DNA from: Plantago ovata | Taxonomy: Eukaryota; Streptophyta; Magnoliopsida; Lamiales; Plantaginaceae | Assembly: GCA_028274465.1 (NCBI GenBank) | Contig: CM051457.1 | Span: 98,393,982 to 98,457,981, forward strand | DNA length: 64,000 nt | Reading direction: 5' to 3' | Part shown: positions 12,616 to 24,559 of the stretch, one piece after another | How the letters are laid out: every line of letters begins with the position of its first letter | Numbering within the stretch: position 1 is the stretch's first letter | The notes under the pieces: model-generated | Told to the model about the DNA's origin: nothing | What the model saw: the letters and a program-made list of their open reading frames with translations, nothing else | The model's database searches: none | Made by a program: the position numbers and the translations under genes

Positions 12616-12993
12616 TCACTTGAGGTTCGTGCATACCTGTCGGGTGGTGATCGTTTGTGACGAACTCCCGAATTTGGCTAGACTATCCGCGACTTTGTTG
12701 AGCGTTCGAGATATTTGAATTATTTCGACGCTTTGGAACTTGAGGATGGTGTTCTTCAACTCGGCAAGGTATAGCTTCATTGGTTCTTCTTTGGCTTCGA
12801 AAGCTCCCGCATGCTGCTGTGCTACCAATTGCGAATCGGTATGTAAGCGTATGTGCTTCGCACCCCCTTCGAAGGAAAGACGGGGGCCTATGAGGGCGGC
12901 CTCGTATTCGGATTCGTTGTTGGTGGCGGGGAAAGCCAATCGTACTGCGAAGTCTAGTTCGACACCTGAGGGGTCCGTCATATGGACTCCCAC
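12616..12993 (-). pseudogene. Gypsy second RNase H (archaeal-type) domain
   Basis: Directly after the TGA at the end of the first RNase H frame. Shows NNESEYEAALIG and HTDSQLVAQQ, the Glu and Asp blocks of a second RNase H. Combined with the preceding RNase H segment this gives the dual arrangement known for Tat-lineage elements. The start of the domain (YVDGSS) lies upstream of the stop. Confidence 0.65.
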
Positions 12994-12996
12994 TCC

Positions 12997-14430
12997 TCAT
13001 TGCCCTCGTGTAGAGGAACCATCTACGTAAATTTCCCAACGTGGCTCCATGTTTTGCCCTTTCTGTGCTTCTTCGAGGGTATGAACGTGTTCGATTTCTT
13101 CTTTGACGTCTAGAAAAAATTCGGCGATTACTTGGGCTTTCTTGTCGTTTGGTGCATGAAATTCGATGGAGTATTCCATAAGTTCGACAACCCATTTTAC
13201 CAACCGTCCCGAAAGATCGGGTTTCCCAAGTATCTGCTTCAAAGGATGGGATGTCAGAACTACCATTTCGTGAGCTTGGAAGTAGGGGCGGAGGCGTCTC
13301 GAAGCTAACACTATGCAGTATGCAACCTTCTCTATGTCGAGATAGTTGATTTCCTCTTTAGTGAGGACCTTGCTCAGATAGTAGATGGGTTGGTGCTGGT
13401 TGCCTTCGATCCTTACTAGTACTAAGCTGATTACTTCGTTGGAGATGGCCACATACAGGTATAGAGTATCTCCTTCTCTTGGTTTCGACAATAAGGGAGG
13501 CTTTGAAAGGTGGTCTTTCAGGTCCATCAATGCTTTTTCACTTTCCTCACCTCACTCGAAATTTTTGCTATTTCGGAGTATCTTGAGGAATGGTAGGCTT
13601 TTCTCTCCGGATCTCGCGATGAATCGACTTAAAGCGATTATTCGTCCCACCAATGTCTGTACCTCGTTGATATTTCGGGGGCTGGGGAAATGTAAGACGG
13701 CTTTGATCTTATCCGGATTCGCTTCGATCCCCCTTTGTGTGACCATGTACCCCAAAATTTTTCCGCCTTTTACTCCGAATGTGCACTTCGAGGGGTTGAG
13801 TTTCATTCTGAATTTTCTCAGGATGTCGAAACATCTACTCAGATGTTCGACATGGTTTTTCGCTTCGAGACTCCTGACCAACATGTCGTCCACATAGACT
13901 TCCATGGTTCGTCTGATTTCTTGTTCGAACATCATGTTAACCAGTCGTTGGTACGTGGCCCCGACGTTTCGAAGTCCAAAGGGCATGACTTTAAAGGAGA
14001 AGACGCCGGAGTGAGTGACGAATGCTGTCTTGTCTACATCGTCTCGGGCCATGGGAACTTGGTAGTATCCTTGAAAAGCATCCATGAAGCTCATTCTTTC
14101 AGCTCCAGCTGTTGAGTCCACGAGTTGGTCGATTCGAGGCAAGGGGTAAGGGTCTCGGGGACAATGTTTGTTGAGGTCTGTGAAATCGTTGCACATTCGC
14201 CATTTCCCGTTTCCCTTACCCAACAAGACGACGTTACATAGCCAATCTGAGAACTTGGTGGGGCGGATATGGTCTGCTCTTAGTAGCTTAGATACGTCTT
14301 CGTCAATGATCAAGTTTTTCTCTCTGCTGAAATTTCGCTGTCTTTGGCTAATGGGTTTGCTTTGGGGTCCACGTTGAGGCGGTGTACGATGATTCGGGGG
14401 TCGATGCCTTTCAGATCCGTGGTTCCCCAC
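12997..14430 (-). pseudogene. Gypsy reverse transcriptase and first RNase H
   Basis: The frame at 14430-13552 carries RT motifs in order: FMDAFQGYYQV, the MPFGLRNVGATYQR block, and the catalytic YVDDM near 13900. The frame at 13530-12997 carries the RNase H-like segment with YYLSKVLT and VVELMEYSIEF. The two frames are joined by a stop or shift near 13550. The second frame ends in a TGA inside what would be the start of the next domain (VDGSSTRGQ then stop). All catalytic-site residues of RT are present, but the polyprotein is interrupted. Confidence 0.8.
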
Positions 14431-14915
14431 GCGAAGACGTCCGCATTAGCTTTTAAGAAAATTATCAAGGCTAACTCGAGATCCTCGGAGAGGTCGTTGC
14501 TATCCTTGTGGTTCGTCCGACAATATCGTCGAACAACTCAAGGTCTCTCACCTCCGAACATGGTTCCAGTCGCTCTTCCGAGGGGTTCAAAGGGAATCAA
14601 AACGATCCTCTGCAACCACCATACACTGTCTCTTCGAGGGAAGGGATGTTTCGACGTGCTCTCTCTAGGTGCTTTGGTCTTGGGTTGTGCGGATGCACAA
14701 TAGCATTCCCAAGCTTCTTTTGGATCGCCCGAGACTTCGCCTACTCCTCCATCAGTGGGGAATTTTAACTTCATGTGGTAGGTGGACGCGACAGCTTGGA
14801 ACTGGTTTAATTCGGGTCGTCCGAACAAAACATTGTACCCCATGGGGGCGTCGACTACAACGTATTGGCAGTTGTAGGTAGCTTTCGAAGGTTTGGTTCC
14901 CAATGAGGTCACCAA

Positions 14916-15386
14916 TCAAATGGTCCCCAACGGCTTGACTATGGCTCCTCCAAATCCGGACAATTGGGTCGAAACCTCTGAGAGGCCTTGTCCTTCGATT
15001 TTCATCTTTTTCAAAGTTGCAACGGTTATGACGTTGACTGAGCTTCCTGTGTCTACCAAAATCTTCCTGACCGGGAATCCCGAGATTACCATCGAAATTA
15101 CAAGGGGGAAGTTGGGATCCTGGTTTCGGGTAGTCTCGGGTGGGGGGATGTCCGACTCATCGAACACGAGCGCTTGCTTCTGTACTTCGAGGTTCCCTAC
15201 GTTGAACGTAGGGGAATTTTCTGTATAAGCATTCCGCATTCTTCGGGCCGTGCGATTTCTTTCCTTTCGAGAATCTCCTCCGGTAGGTCCCCCGGCTATA
15301 TACCGAATTTCGTCGAAAATCGGTTCGTTGTCAATGTTCTCTTCATTTTCTCCATCGCGTGAATCGCGATATACTTCCGATTGCAT
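14916..15386 (-). pseudogene. Gypsy protease region of pol
   Basis: A minus-strand frame with the retroviral-type aspartic protease motif LVDTGSSVNVI at about 15100. It is preceded by IAGGPTGGDS, a sequence typical of the gag-protease linker in Tat-like elements. The segment follows directly from the gag end at 36607 once the 21-kb insertion is removed. A run of seven G on the plus strand near 15406-15412 and a TGA close by disturb the frame between the two. Confidence 0.7.
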
Positions 15387-15418
15387 CGGCAGTGGTGGTC
15401 AGACTGGGGGGGCCGAAT

Positions 15419-16788
15419 TGTAAGAAAATATGGTTAGAGTTACCCCTAGGGTACGTAGCGAATTTTAAAAATTTTCTTAACATACTGGTTAATTGATTAT
15501 GCATATGTCGTATATATATAAACACGTCAATTAGAAGACTAACCTTACTTCCAAAGCAGCTTCCAAGTCTTCGTAATATTCCTGTGTATCTTCTCCTTCG
15601 TCGAAGTCGAAGATATCTACAATACTCTGTATATCTGCAAGGCAATAAGAGTTAGTTTCCAGCTCCTAGAACCTCAACCTTGGTATCCACGGATGAACAG
15701 CCTATCGGAAGAATGCTAGGATATTCTTTATGTGACCAAGAAGACGGGGCGGCAATTCCCTCCGGTGGCGGTGTGCGCGCGCGTGAGGCTAAGGGGACGA
15801 GGAGAGAGTTTTTATTTTCTCTAAGAAAACTGGGTAGATGACTGTGAAAGTCTATGTCTGAAACTGTGTTTTCAAATCGTATGTAAAACTCTCTCTAATA
15901 GTCTACTATATATAGTAGTCTATAGAAGCCTAAATCATAAGCATTAGACTTCGTAAAGGAATAAGAATCTAATTCTTATCGCACAAGGAAACCAATATCA
16001 AGTCTAGATTCATTCCCAATCAAATTAAAACTCAATCAGGAAAATCTAACTTATCCCTTGGACTTCTAATAGAGGAAGGCGTCAAACTCCTTCCCCTACT
16101 CAGCCACGCGCGCGCGCGCGCCTGTCCTACGGGACGTGGGTCCCACTTTTGGGACCCACATATATTTCTAAGGCAATCCAAACTCCAAGTAGATTTTGCC
16201 CAAGTGCATATGTTTATTCTAAATTAACATATCTTTACAATCAAACCTCCATTATATTTCCAAAATATAATCTTTAATTATATTTACATAAAATACAATT
16301 AATTAGCCAATTCAATTAATAATTCCAAATCATTAATTGAGCCACCAATTATTATAATTAATTCCAAATTAATTATAATCCATCAATCACAATCAATTCC
16401 AAATTAATTGCGATTCCATCTTCAAGGATATTCTGATAGGCTGAATCACCACATAGTGTGACCCATAGGGCCTCACCATATTAAGCAAGTCCTAGACTAG
16501 GCAACATGGAATTCCTAGACGGTTCCATTTGCAATATTAATACGCGAGGACGTTTGAGAGGTTTCTCAAAGCTAACCCTTTCGTTGCGAAGCCTGTTGCG
16601 CTCAACGCGGCGATGGTAACGTCCCTTCATCTGACTTACTCGGATGTATCTAGGATCGATGAAGTGTCTATCCCAATAATACATCCACGGGCGTCTCAGG
16701 GAGTTGTTTGGTTAAGATATACTTATGACCATCATAATATATCATTTGCACTGGCCAGTGACTTTACCAACACAACTATGCAGACTAC
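15419..16788 (-). repeat. Left LTR-like terminus of the composite insertion
   Basis: The part 16081-16788 is nearly identical to 35170-35878 in the same orientation. The rest, 15419-16080, occurs once here. Read on the minus strand it holds a palindromic TATA-like block (ctactatatatagtag near 15903-15918) followed by a pyrimidine/AG leader, as in an LTR R region, and ends in cttaca. A run of alternating CG lies at about 16108-16122. LTR identity is inferred from the terminal TG/CA and the target duplication. Confidence 0.5.
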
Positions 16789-17929
16789 CCTCAATCCATA
16801 TTTCCTCACAGGTAACTTGGCAAGGTAGAAATGGGACAAAGCCGGTCATTGAGCCATGCTCGCAAGCTCTTGAGCAGACCAAACCTAAAACCTAAAATAA
16901 AATTTTCTAATCAAGAGATAAACATATATTACAAGAGAATATATTACTTCGAATCACTTGCAATCGTCGAGAAGCAGCAGCAGACCAACAAATCAGTCCA
17001 CAAAATCGAAAGTGAAATTAGGCTACTGTAAAACGAGTAATGACGTTTTTTCTTATTTAAACCGCTTAATCTAACACACAAAATTAATTATGTGTGGTTT
17101 AGTCCTCTATTACACTTTGCTTTCAGTCGGGTTGGTTACCGAATTTTTTATGACGCCTATGCCTTAAAAGTTATTACTCAGGTGAACAGAATTGGATTTT
17201 TTATTTTTATGCTTCCTCATTCGATTGTTCCACAATGCTATTTTCGTGTCAACAAAACTACATTTATTTGCCGTAAAAAAAAAAAAGCAAATGTGAGCTC
17301 AATTGAAATAAATAATGTTTTAGACGAAGAGAACAAAACCTAAGTCTATCGATTACATTTTTGTTATGTTTATTAAATCAATTAGTTTATCAACTGCCAT
17401 CTCACGTCAGTAATATGTGAGATTATAGGGGTTTTATGTGTTGAATTATATAAGTTCTCATTTGTTGGTTTATTATTACAACAGTATCTCTTGGATTTAT
17501 TTATTAAAATTAAATAGTATATCAACTAATCAAATTCAACTACCACCCATGTGATGTGAATTGATTGTCTTCACCTTCGTTGTACAGTTGTGGCATCGAA
17601 TATTTAATGACATACACTTTCAAAACTGTTGGCCGGAAGAATTTTGAGGCTTAGGTTTGGAACTTATTTGTCAGTTTGTTGCGTGGTAAGTTTAGTTGAT
17701 TACTGTCGTGACCATATTTATCAGAACTAGTCGATGAATTAATTGTGGTTGATAAACTAACAAATAGTTAATATATTATAAGATAAACTAGATGATTTGA
17801 TAAGTATTAGAAAAAACCTATATTGAGATAAGTTGTTATCGTGGTCAAATTGTAAGATAATAAACTCATTAAATTGTAAGCTAATTGATAATTGAACTAA
17901 TTCACGTTGCCTCACTGCTCAACAGCAAC
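16789..17929. other. AT-rich stretch, nothing recognised
   Basis: Begins where similarity to the 35170-35878 repeat stops. Short frames only, none with family resemblance. Confidence 0.5.
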
Positions 17930-18052
17930 CACATGGCTAATCAGTATGCTGATTGCTGAGGATGCGGTTAAAAGATTCTTGGAAGCCGAAAGGGCTGCTG
18001 TGAGAGCTGGAGCTAACGAATCTGCTCTTGTTACCATGAGACCCTCCCTGAC
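17930..18052 (+). pseudogene. Exon-like fragment split by an hAT element, unassigned
   Basis: A plus-strand frame reads AEDAVKRFLEAERAAVRAG and continues to MRPSL. It is then interrupted by the element at 18053-19631 and ends after it as TT-stop once one copy of the 8-bp duplication is removed. Composition (Ala, Glu, Arg-rich helix) looks like real coding sequence. I do not recognise the family. Confidence 0.4.
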
Positions 18053-19631
18053 TAGGCTTTTCAATGGGTTGGGTTGAATCCAACCCAACCCGAAAATTTA
18101 AGGAACGGGTTTCAACCCGAACCCAACCCGAAAATATTTAAAACCCAACCCGTACCCGACCCGTACCAAATAATTATTAACGGGTTGGGTACGGGTCGAG
18201 TACGGTAAAACTCTATAAACCCGTGACTCCAATCTCTTCTATCTAATAATAAGAAAACAACGGCCGACTCAGAATCGACTTCAACTTCAGTACAGAAATT
18301 CGAAATCTCCCAGACGACTCAGAATCGACTTCAACTTCAGTAGCCATGAGTCAATCGATTGACTTCACGTCTTCAACAGCCATGAATCGACTTCACTAAG
18401 CTCTCTTGAATCTGGATTCGAATCGGCCATGTCACAAATAGGTATGAATTCTATTGATATGGGTTTTGTTTATTTCATGGGTTCTCTTGATTTGATATTG
18501 ATTTTGTTGATTTCATGGGTAATGTTGATTATGTTGATTTGATATGGGTTTTCATTACACTCGTAAGCATACCCTCTTCCCCTAGAGGCTCTGAAATTAA
18601 ATTAATTTAGATGAGTATCTGGATTATTTGCTCGATTCTTGTATGAATGAATGAATTAATTTAAAAGTGGATGTTTAATTTCTTTTAATGTTGTGTTGCC
18701 TGTTGGAGTAATTTTTTTAAGAGAGGCATGATGTAGGTTTGGATTTATATGGGATTCCTGATCCCGACTATGCCGAAGATTCTCAAGAACTGCTAACACC
18801 GCCACCGCCGGACCCTTTATTGCACAAAAAGACGAGTAATTCTCCAATCGTTTATGTATTTTCGATATTTAGATATGTTGACGTTGGTTATTGTTTTAAC
18901 TTTCATATTGGTGTTTGATAATTGTTATTTGTTAACGTGCAGACACGAGGAAAAGAAGGCGAAAGAAGACCAAGGTTGCTAGTAATTCTGAAGGTAGGTC
19001 CCAAGTACCTCGTGCTAAAACAAAGGGTCGATCACCAAAGACAAGAGAAAAATATTGAGTTATTTTGATGTAATATGGATTATGGATGTTTATATATGTT
19101 TTGTTCTAGTTAAATTGTGATCGATATAATATGGATGTTGTTTATATCATCTTTATATTTATTTCAACATTTTTTTTACTAAGGCAGGTCAAAAACTGGT
19201 TTATTCAACCAGAAAACAGATTTTTCTGGACGGGCCAGGTTAGAAACCCGGATTCATAGTGTTTTTCTGGCCGGGCCGGGCCAAAAACCATTCCTTCCTG
19301 GCCGGGCCGGACCAGGAACGTCTGGGTTGGCCAAAAATCCGAATGGACCGGTTTTTTCTGACCGGGTTATGTCAAAAACCCGACCGGGCCAGGATTTCTG
19401 TTCGGGTCGGGCCATAAACCCGTTCTGGTGGGCCGGATCGGAAAACGGGTCCAGCAGTGAGCAAGGTTTTGTCCGGGTTGGGTCGGGTTGTGTTAGGGTC
19501 GGGTCTTATAATTACGGGTATAATATGGGTTCGGGTTATAACCCAACCCGTACCCATCGCTTATTAATGAGGAGCGGGTATTGATTGGGTTAGGGTTGGG
19601 TTGGGTTGAACCCAACCCATTGAAAAGCCTA
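18053..19631. mobile_element. Non-autonomous hAT element, 1579 bp
   Basis: Terminal inverted repeats of about 24 bp: the left begins taggcttttcaatgggttgg, and the right end is its inverse (ending ccattgaaaagccta). Perfect 8-bp target duplication tccctgac at 18045-18052 and 19632-19639. Subterminal regions are packed with aacccg/cgggtt motifs in both orientations, as is usual for transposase-binding ends. Internally, plus-strand exon-like pieces at about 18738-18835 (DLYGIPDPDYAED, PPPPDP) and 18944-18991 (NTRKRRRKKTKVAS) join in frame across a gt...ag intron. They may be the leftover N-terminus of an hAT transposase of BED-finger type, or captured host exons. Confidence 0.85.
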
Positions 19632-19811
19632 TCCCTGACCACATGAACACCAGAATCTGAGGGTCAAGAATCATCCTGCTCGTTGTATTTTTAATTTTCC
19701 GCTCTATATATTTGTGCATAAATCAGCCTAGTGGATTATATTGTATACATACGTGTTGTTGGACACATTTAGCAAAAAGTGGATTGTAATATTGAGACAG
19801 TTAGGAGTTAT

Positions 19812-19975
19812 AAAATGGTCCAGTGGAATAGAGTTGGAGATAGTTAATGAGAGGTGCAGGGTTCGATCCCCATGAAGATGAAGACATAAGACGTTTTAGG
19901 CGTGGAGAGTGGAAGTATAAGGTAGGATGTTGTATAAAAAGTATGAGCAAATTAACTTGTATATAAACAATTTTA
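19812..19975 (+). mobile_element. tRNA-derived SINE-like repeat
   Basis: An internal RNA polymerase III promoter pair is visible: an A-box-like tggtccagtgga near 19816 and a perfect B box ggttcgatccc at about 19860. About 32 bp separate them and unrelated sequence follows, as in plant SINEs. There is no cloverleaf, so it is not a tRNA gene. Ends and poly-A or poly-T tail are not clear. Confidence 0.4.
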
Positions 19976-21551
19976 GATTGTGTGTAGAGCTATCTGGCTC
20001 GACTGGGAAACTTGCAGTCGTAGATTCATTTGGAATTAGTACTTGATTAGAGAATACTCCATGTCTCAAAATTTACGCTCTAGGAGAGAAACAAATGCCT
20101 GTTGATATTGATTTAGACGAGCGTTGTTTTGTTTCGTATAGTCAAGAGAGTCGGCCTTTTGTTCTCTGTGTGTTCAAGTAATCTGATTTTCAGCCACAAT
20201 ATCTATTATGGCTCTGTTCTCTTCGTCTGAAAAAGTCTGAACTGAATTGAACTGATCTGAACTTATTTGTAGTACAAAATACTATTAACCAAATCTGAAC
20301 TACTAACCAAATCTGAACTGATCTGAGTGTTACAATGGATGTTATATAGCACCGTTTAACCACCATGAGCTGACATGTTATGTTGTCTAGTAATCTTTCA
20401 TTTAAGGACCATAAAGTTCATGTTATTACTATGATGATTGACACCATATAAAAGGTCTGAACATGAAAGTATTGAACATATGAAGTTGGAACGCTCCTCT
20501 CCAGCTCTCCATTTCTACTCAAAATGTGCACTAGATTTGCTTGCATTGTACTGTCAGTTTACATAAAATCAATGAATTTGATCTGTTTAATATATTCTTA
20601 TGCCTTCTAATCATCTAATCAATATACTAGTTATTAGTTACCCGTCTCATTCCTAAATAACTGGGGTCCGTAAAAACAAATCATCATGAAGACACAAGAG
20701 GGATCTGTAATCCTCACAATATAAGGTCATTTAGCAAAATTTATAGTTCACTCTGTCCAACTAGTGACTTTAAGTGATCCTAGCCCTGTCCCAGAATTTA
20801 CTTACCTTCAAGCCGTGGCAGTGTCACCGCAAGAGTACACCTACAGAACCAGGAGCCACAGAAGCAATGCATTCCTAACGGGAGAACACAATCCAGATTA
20901 TATGATGCTTACTTTGAAGAATAATTATCCGATTCATCACCATCTTTCTTCAGTGAGGTGATTATAATCCCTTATTCCTAGACAGATGTACAGATGTAAC
21001 TGAAGTGTGCTAACTACTAAGGTTTTAAAAACTTACAACTACGTGGTAGAAGGAAACTACATGCATACCTGCCTTATCTTCACCACATCACTGATTTCAT
21101 GAAGAACCTTTAGGTCATGTATGTTTGCACAAAACTTGCTGCACTTTACAAACCAATACTGAAACCTCAACTAACACCAGAGGAACATGTGGGCAGAACC
21201 ACTATGATATTTAGATTCTGAAAGTGGGCAGCCAACCTCAACTTTTGGAATCTATAAAACTACAAACCACAAATGAACTATATTGTTCAAAATATATAAG
21301 TAACTATCAGTAACAAAAGCTTCAATTCTTACAGAAAAACATCTGACTATGCAGACTTTCCCTTTCAAACCTTCCATCACATGAAGGGATGTCATACAAT
21401 ACATATATTATCCACCACGAGTATGTTTTCGTAAATGAATACTGCACTTTGACCTTAATATTCACAGTTTCCAGGTTCTCTTTTTAATTAAAAGAATCAA
21501 AGACAAAAAATCGCCTTAGAACATAACAATTCAGCAAAACCATACGTTCAA
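19976..21551. other. Intergenic, nothing recognised
   Basis: AT-rich. Contains near 20217-20270 the same gttctcttcgt...tgaactgaa theme seen in the repeats at 4120-4165, which hints at a dispersed repeat. The missing C-terminal exons of the anthranilate synthase fragment were looked for here and not found. Confidence 0.4.
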
Positions 21552-23745
21552 CTGATATGCATGACATGGGAGTAACGTTCAATATTCATGAGTTTTTCCA
21601 CCTTCACAGAACCAGGCGTCGACACCTGAATCAGCAAAAAACAGAGTCTCTGAGCAATGTAACCAACCACTTAGGTTGAAAAAAAATAGAAATTCTAAGA
21701 AAATGACCACATTAAAAAGTATTTCCTGGGATTATTAAGAGTGATTTACTTTCTAACAACCTTACTAGAACCCTGATCCCCATCCTGGTAATTCATCAAA
21801 GGTGACTACATTTATAGATGATGCAAAACAACTCTTTCCAAGTCCTATATGGTTGCCAGCTTGAAACTTCAGTAACCTTAAATATATAAAGAAAATTAAA
21901 AAATGAGTAAAATGCTAAACTAATCGCTAGCTTGCTTCTAAGCAGGATCTCCCTTCCACATATGACAGAAGAATATCTTGGATTTGAAGCAACCAAAACA
22001 ATACAGCATTCATGAGGGAAACAATTGACCAGCACTAGGCATATTTGGAGATAAAATGCTAAACCAATCACTAGCTTGCATCTAAGCAGCATCGCCCTTC
22101 CACATATGACAGAAGAATATCATGGATTCGAAGCAACCAAAACAATACAGCATTCATGAGGGAAACAATTGAACAGCACTAGGTATATTTGGAACTTAAT
22201 TCGATGCACTACTTGACACAAATTCAGAGGGCGGAGATGCATATGTTACTGGAAATTTGTGAGACATCACTGCAAGAGAACTGATGAAGCAATAACCATA
22301 AAGTGATCATTCCTCTTCTTGACAACTGGTGGGTATTATATTTATATTCACATTCATTGAAAAGCATGTGTATTCAGCTTACACCTCGTCTGACAATATA
22401 TGATTATCAGAAAAGTAAAACTATGGTTTCTGGAAAACGTGGTGAAACCGTTACCTTTCCGACATCATTTCTTCCTAAATCCACAAGCATAATGTGTTCT
22501 GCACACTGTTTCTCGTCATGCAAAAGTTGATTTTCCAACATAAAATCTTCTTTAGGTGTCTTTCCTCTACGAACAGTCCCAGCTAGAGGTCGATTAGTTA
22601 TCTTCCCCTGCAGTTAAAGACAAATATCTGCTTATCCAAATATTGGTGTATTTTTTATTATGTATTTCTACAAGGGGGAATTCACCAAAGGTAAAAAGTG
22701 ATAACTTGGAGTTCAATAGCAGATCTCTGACAGCATTTGATACTTTAGATCAAAAAAATAGTTAAGAACTGACCTTCTTGACTTGAGTAAGTATTTCTGG
22801 ACTTGAAGCAACAAGGATAGAGCCTCTAGCCTGATAACCAGACATATATTAGAAGAATGGAGAGGAACTTAAAGACTGGAGCATTTAGAAGTTTCATGGA
22901 AGAGTTACAGACTTGTAAGTACGTCATATATGGGCTTGGGTTAACAATTTGTAACGCTCTATAGACTTCAAAGGGGTCGGCAAAAGTTACGCGTTCAAAA
23001 CGTTGACTTAGTACAATCTGGAAAATATCTCCAGCTAGTATGTGCTCCTTAGCTTGTACTACTGCATTCTGATACTCCTCCCTGGTCATGGTGGACTTAC
23101 TTAAAGAAGTGCCAAAGAGGCTAGTAGATAACTTAATAGAACCCGCAGCCAGTCTTGGACTGCAAGTAACAAACAAAGAGTATATAAGCAAAGAAAATAA
23201 ATAAAGAACAATGGGTATCAGTAGAACAAATAACTTACGGTACTATGTCATGCACCCTTGATACCAAAGCTTCTAATCTATCCATCCCATCTTCATAGGC
23301 ATCCTGAACAGAGGAAAATCTATCCAGTCTGACCCAATGTATCACATATGCTCTCTGTAAACAGCCAGACAAGCAATACAAAGTAAGTTCCTCAATAACG
23401 AATGAGAGATCATTAAGATAAGATAACTGAGATTCAACTAATTTCACCATGCCTCAGTGAAGGGTCATTAGGATATGGGAGATTGGGAGGGTTGAAATCC
23501 AAACACACACTAAAGTGCAAGCACAGTATCTCCTATTTAGCACTGTAAATGACATTCAGTATTTGTATTTATATAGGTCTATAATTAGCATACCTTCTCC
23601 ACATGGTCGAATACAATTACATCATCATAAAGGCCTAGATGAACGTCTGGAAGATTTCGGTCATCTTGAGGAGCCTTTGAGAATGGAAGCTTTTCTTTTC
23701 AACATAACGCACTGTATCATATGAAAAATAGCCCACCAACCACCT
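21552..23745 (-). pseudogene. ASA: Anthranilate synthase alpha subunit, truncated gene fragment
   Basis: The family makes anthranilate from chorismate, the first committed step of tryptophan synthesis, in plastids. Six exons are readable: 23745-23594 (GGYFSYDTVRYVE, then VIVFDHVEK), 23354-23239, 23159-22913 (FQIVLSQRFE, NPSPYMTYLQ), 22830-22774 (SILVASSPEIL), 22607-22455 ([23 protein letters not shown]) and 21625 to about 21552 (SVKVEKLMNIERYSHVM). Introns are retained, so this is a genomic rather than an mRNA-derived copy. The N-terminal exons and everything after HIS, including the remaining chorismate-binding residues, are absent. A 1-base loss after RYVEKK shifts the frame in the first readable exon. 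It is therefore a dead partial copy. Confidence 0.8.
21909..22193. repeat. Tandem duplication of about 144 bp in an ASA intron
   Basis: Units start at 21909 and 22053 (both begin aaaatgctaaac) and match at most positions through the block catgagggaaacaattga. It lies in the intron between the last two readable ASA exons. Confidence 0.75.
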
Positions 23746-24559
23746 GTTTTTGATCAAACATAACGTATATTAGTAACTTTCTTTAGTAGGGAAAAACAGT
23801 TGACAAGTGCTACAGAAAATTATTAGTAGTAAAATTAATATTGTGATACAGAGGGTATTTATTTAACACACACTTCGGCTCATGACTAGAGTCGGCTCTT
23901 CAGATTTCCAATTGTCACGACCAAAAACAAAGTGTGCAGCCATAGATACAGGCTGTGAAAACTACAGATACCATTAAATAATTTATAGATAACTATTATG
24001 ATATATAAATCAAGCGTGAACTTATTGGATAGATCAGCTAAAACATAATTGGCATCGCCTTGAAGCAAGTTTGGACCATCTCATATTTTGATCTGAATTC
24101 TCTATGCTAATAGCACAAAACGAAAGAGCTATACTCCCAAGTCACTCGAATCATGGGAAGCGATCTTGTTTTAATGATAGCTAATGCTCAATATCAATTC
24201 AGCCTACCAAGGATCTCACCAGTGACCAAATAGAAGCTTAAACTTTGCATACATTAACATTACCACAAAATGCTTCTGGAAGCTCATCAATGCGTTGGGG
24301 TTTCCACTAATAAACAGACTGCAACAAACTACTAATAGTAGTAGCACTTAAGAACCATAACATAGGTTTCAATTCAAAAAAAGCTTTAAAACAGAGTGAA
24401 ACAAAATTTCAAAGTTCCAATCCCAAAACTAGGCAAGAATAGGCAAAAACGATAAATAGATTCTATTGATGATAGCACCAGTAACCATGAAATGATCAAA
24501 CACCATACTATCAAGTAGTAAGAGCAGCATACAACAGTGATTGATTTAAAAATATGGAA
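23746..24559. other. Spacer between the ASA fragment and NIP7
   Basis: No assigned gene. Two short minus-strand open pieces (about 24070-24010 and 23950-23880) have coding-like composition but match no family I know. Confidence 0.4.

Noticed and set aside
19850-19872. Possible tRNA gene at the B-box
   Set aside because: No acceptor or anticodon stem pairing can be drawn; treated as SINE-like instead.
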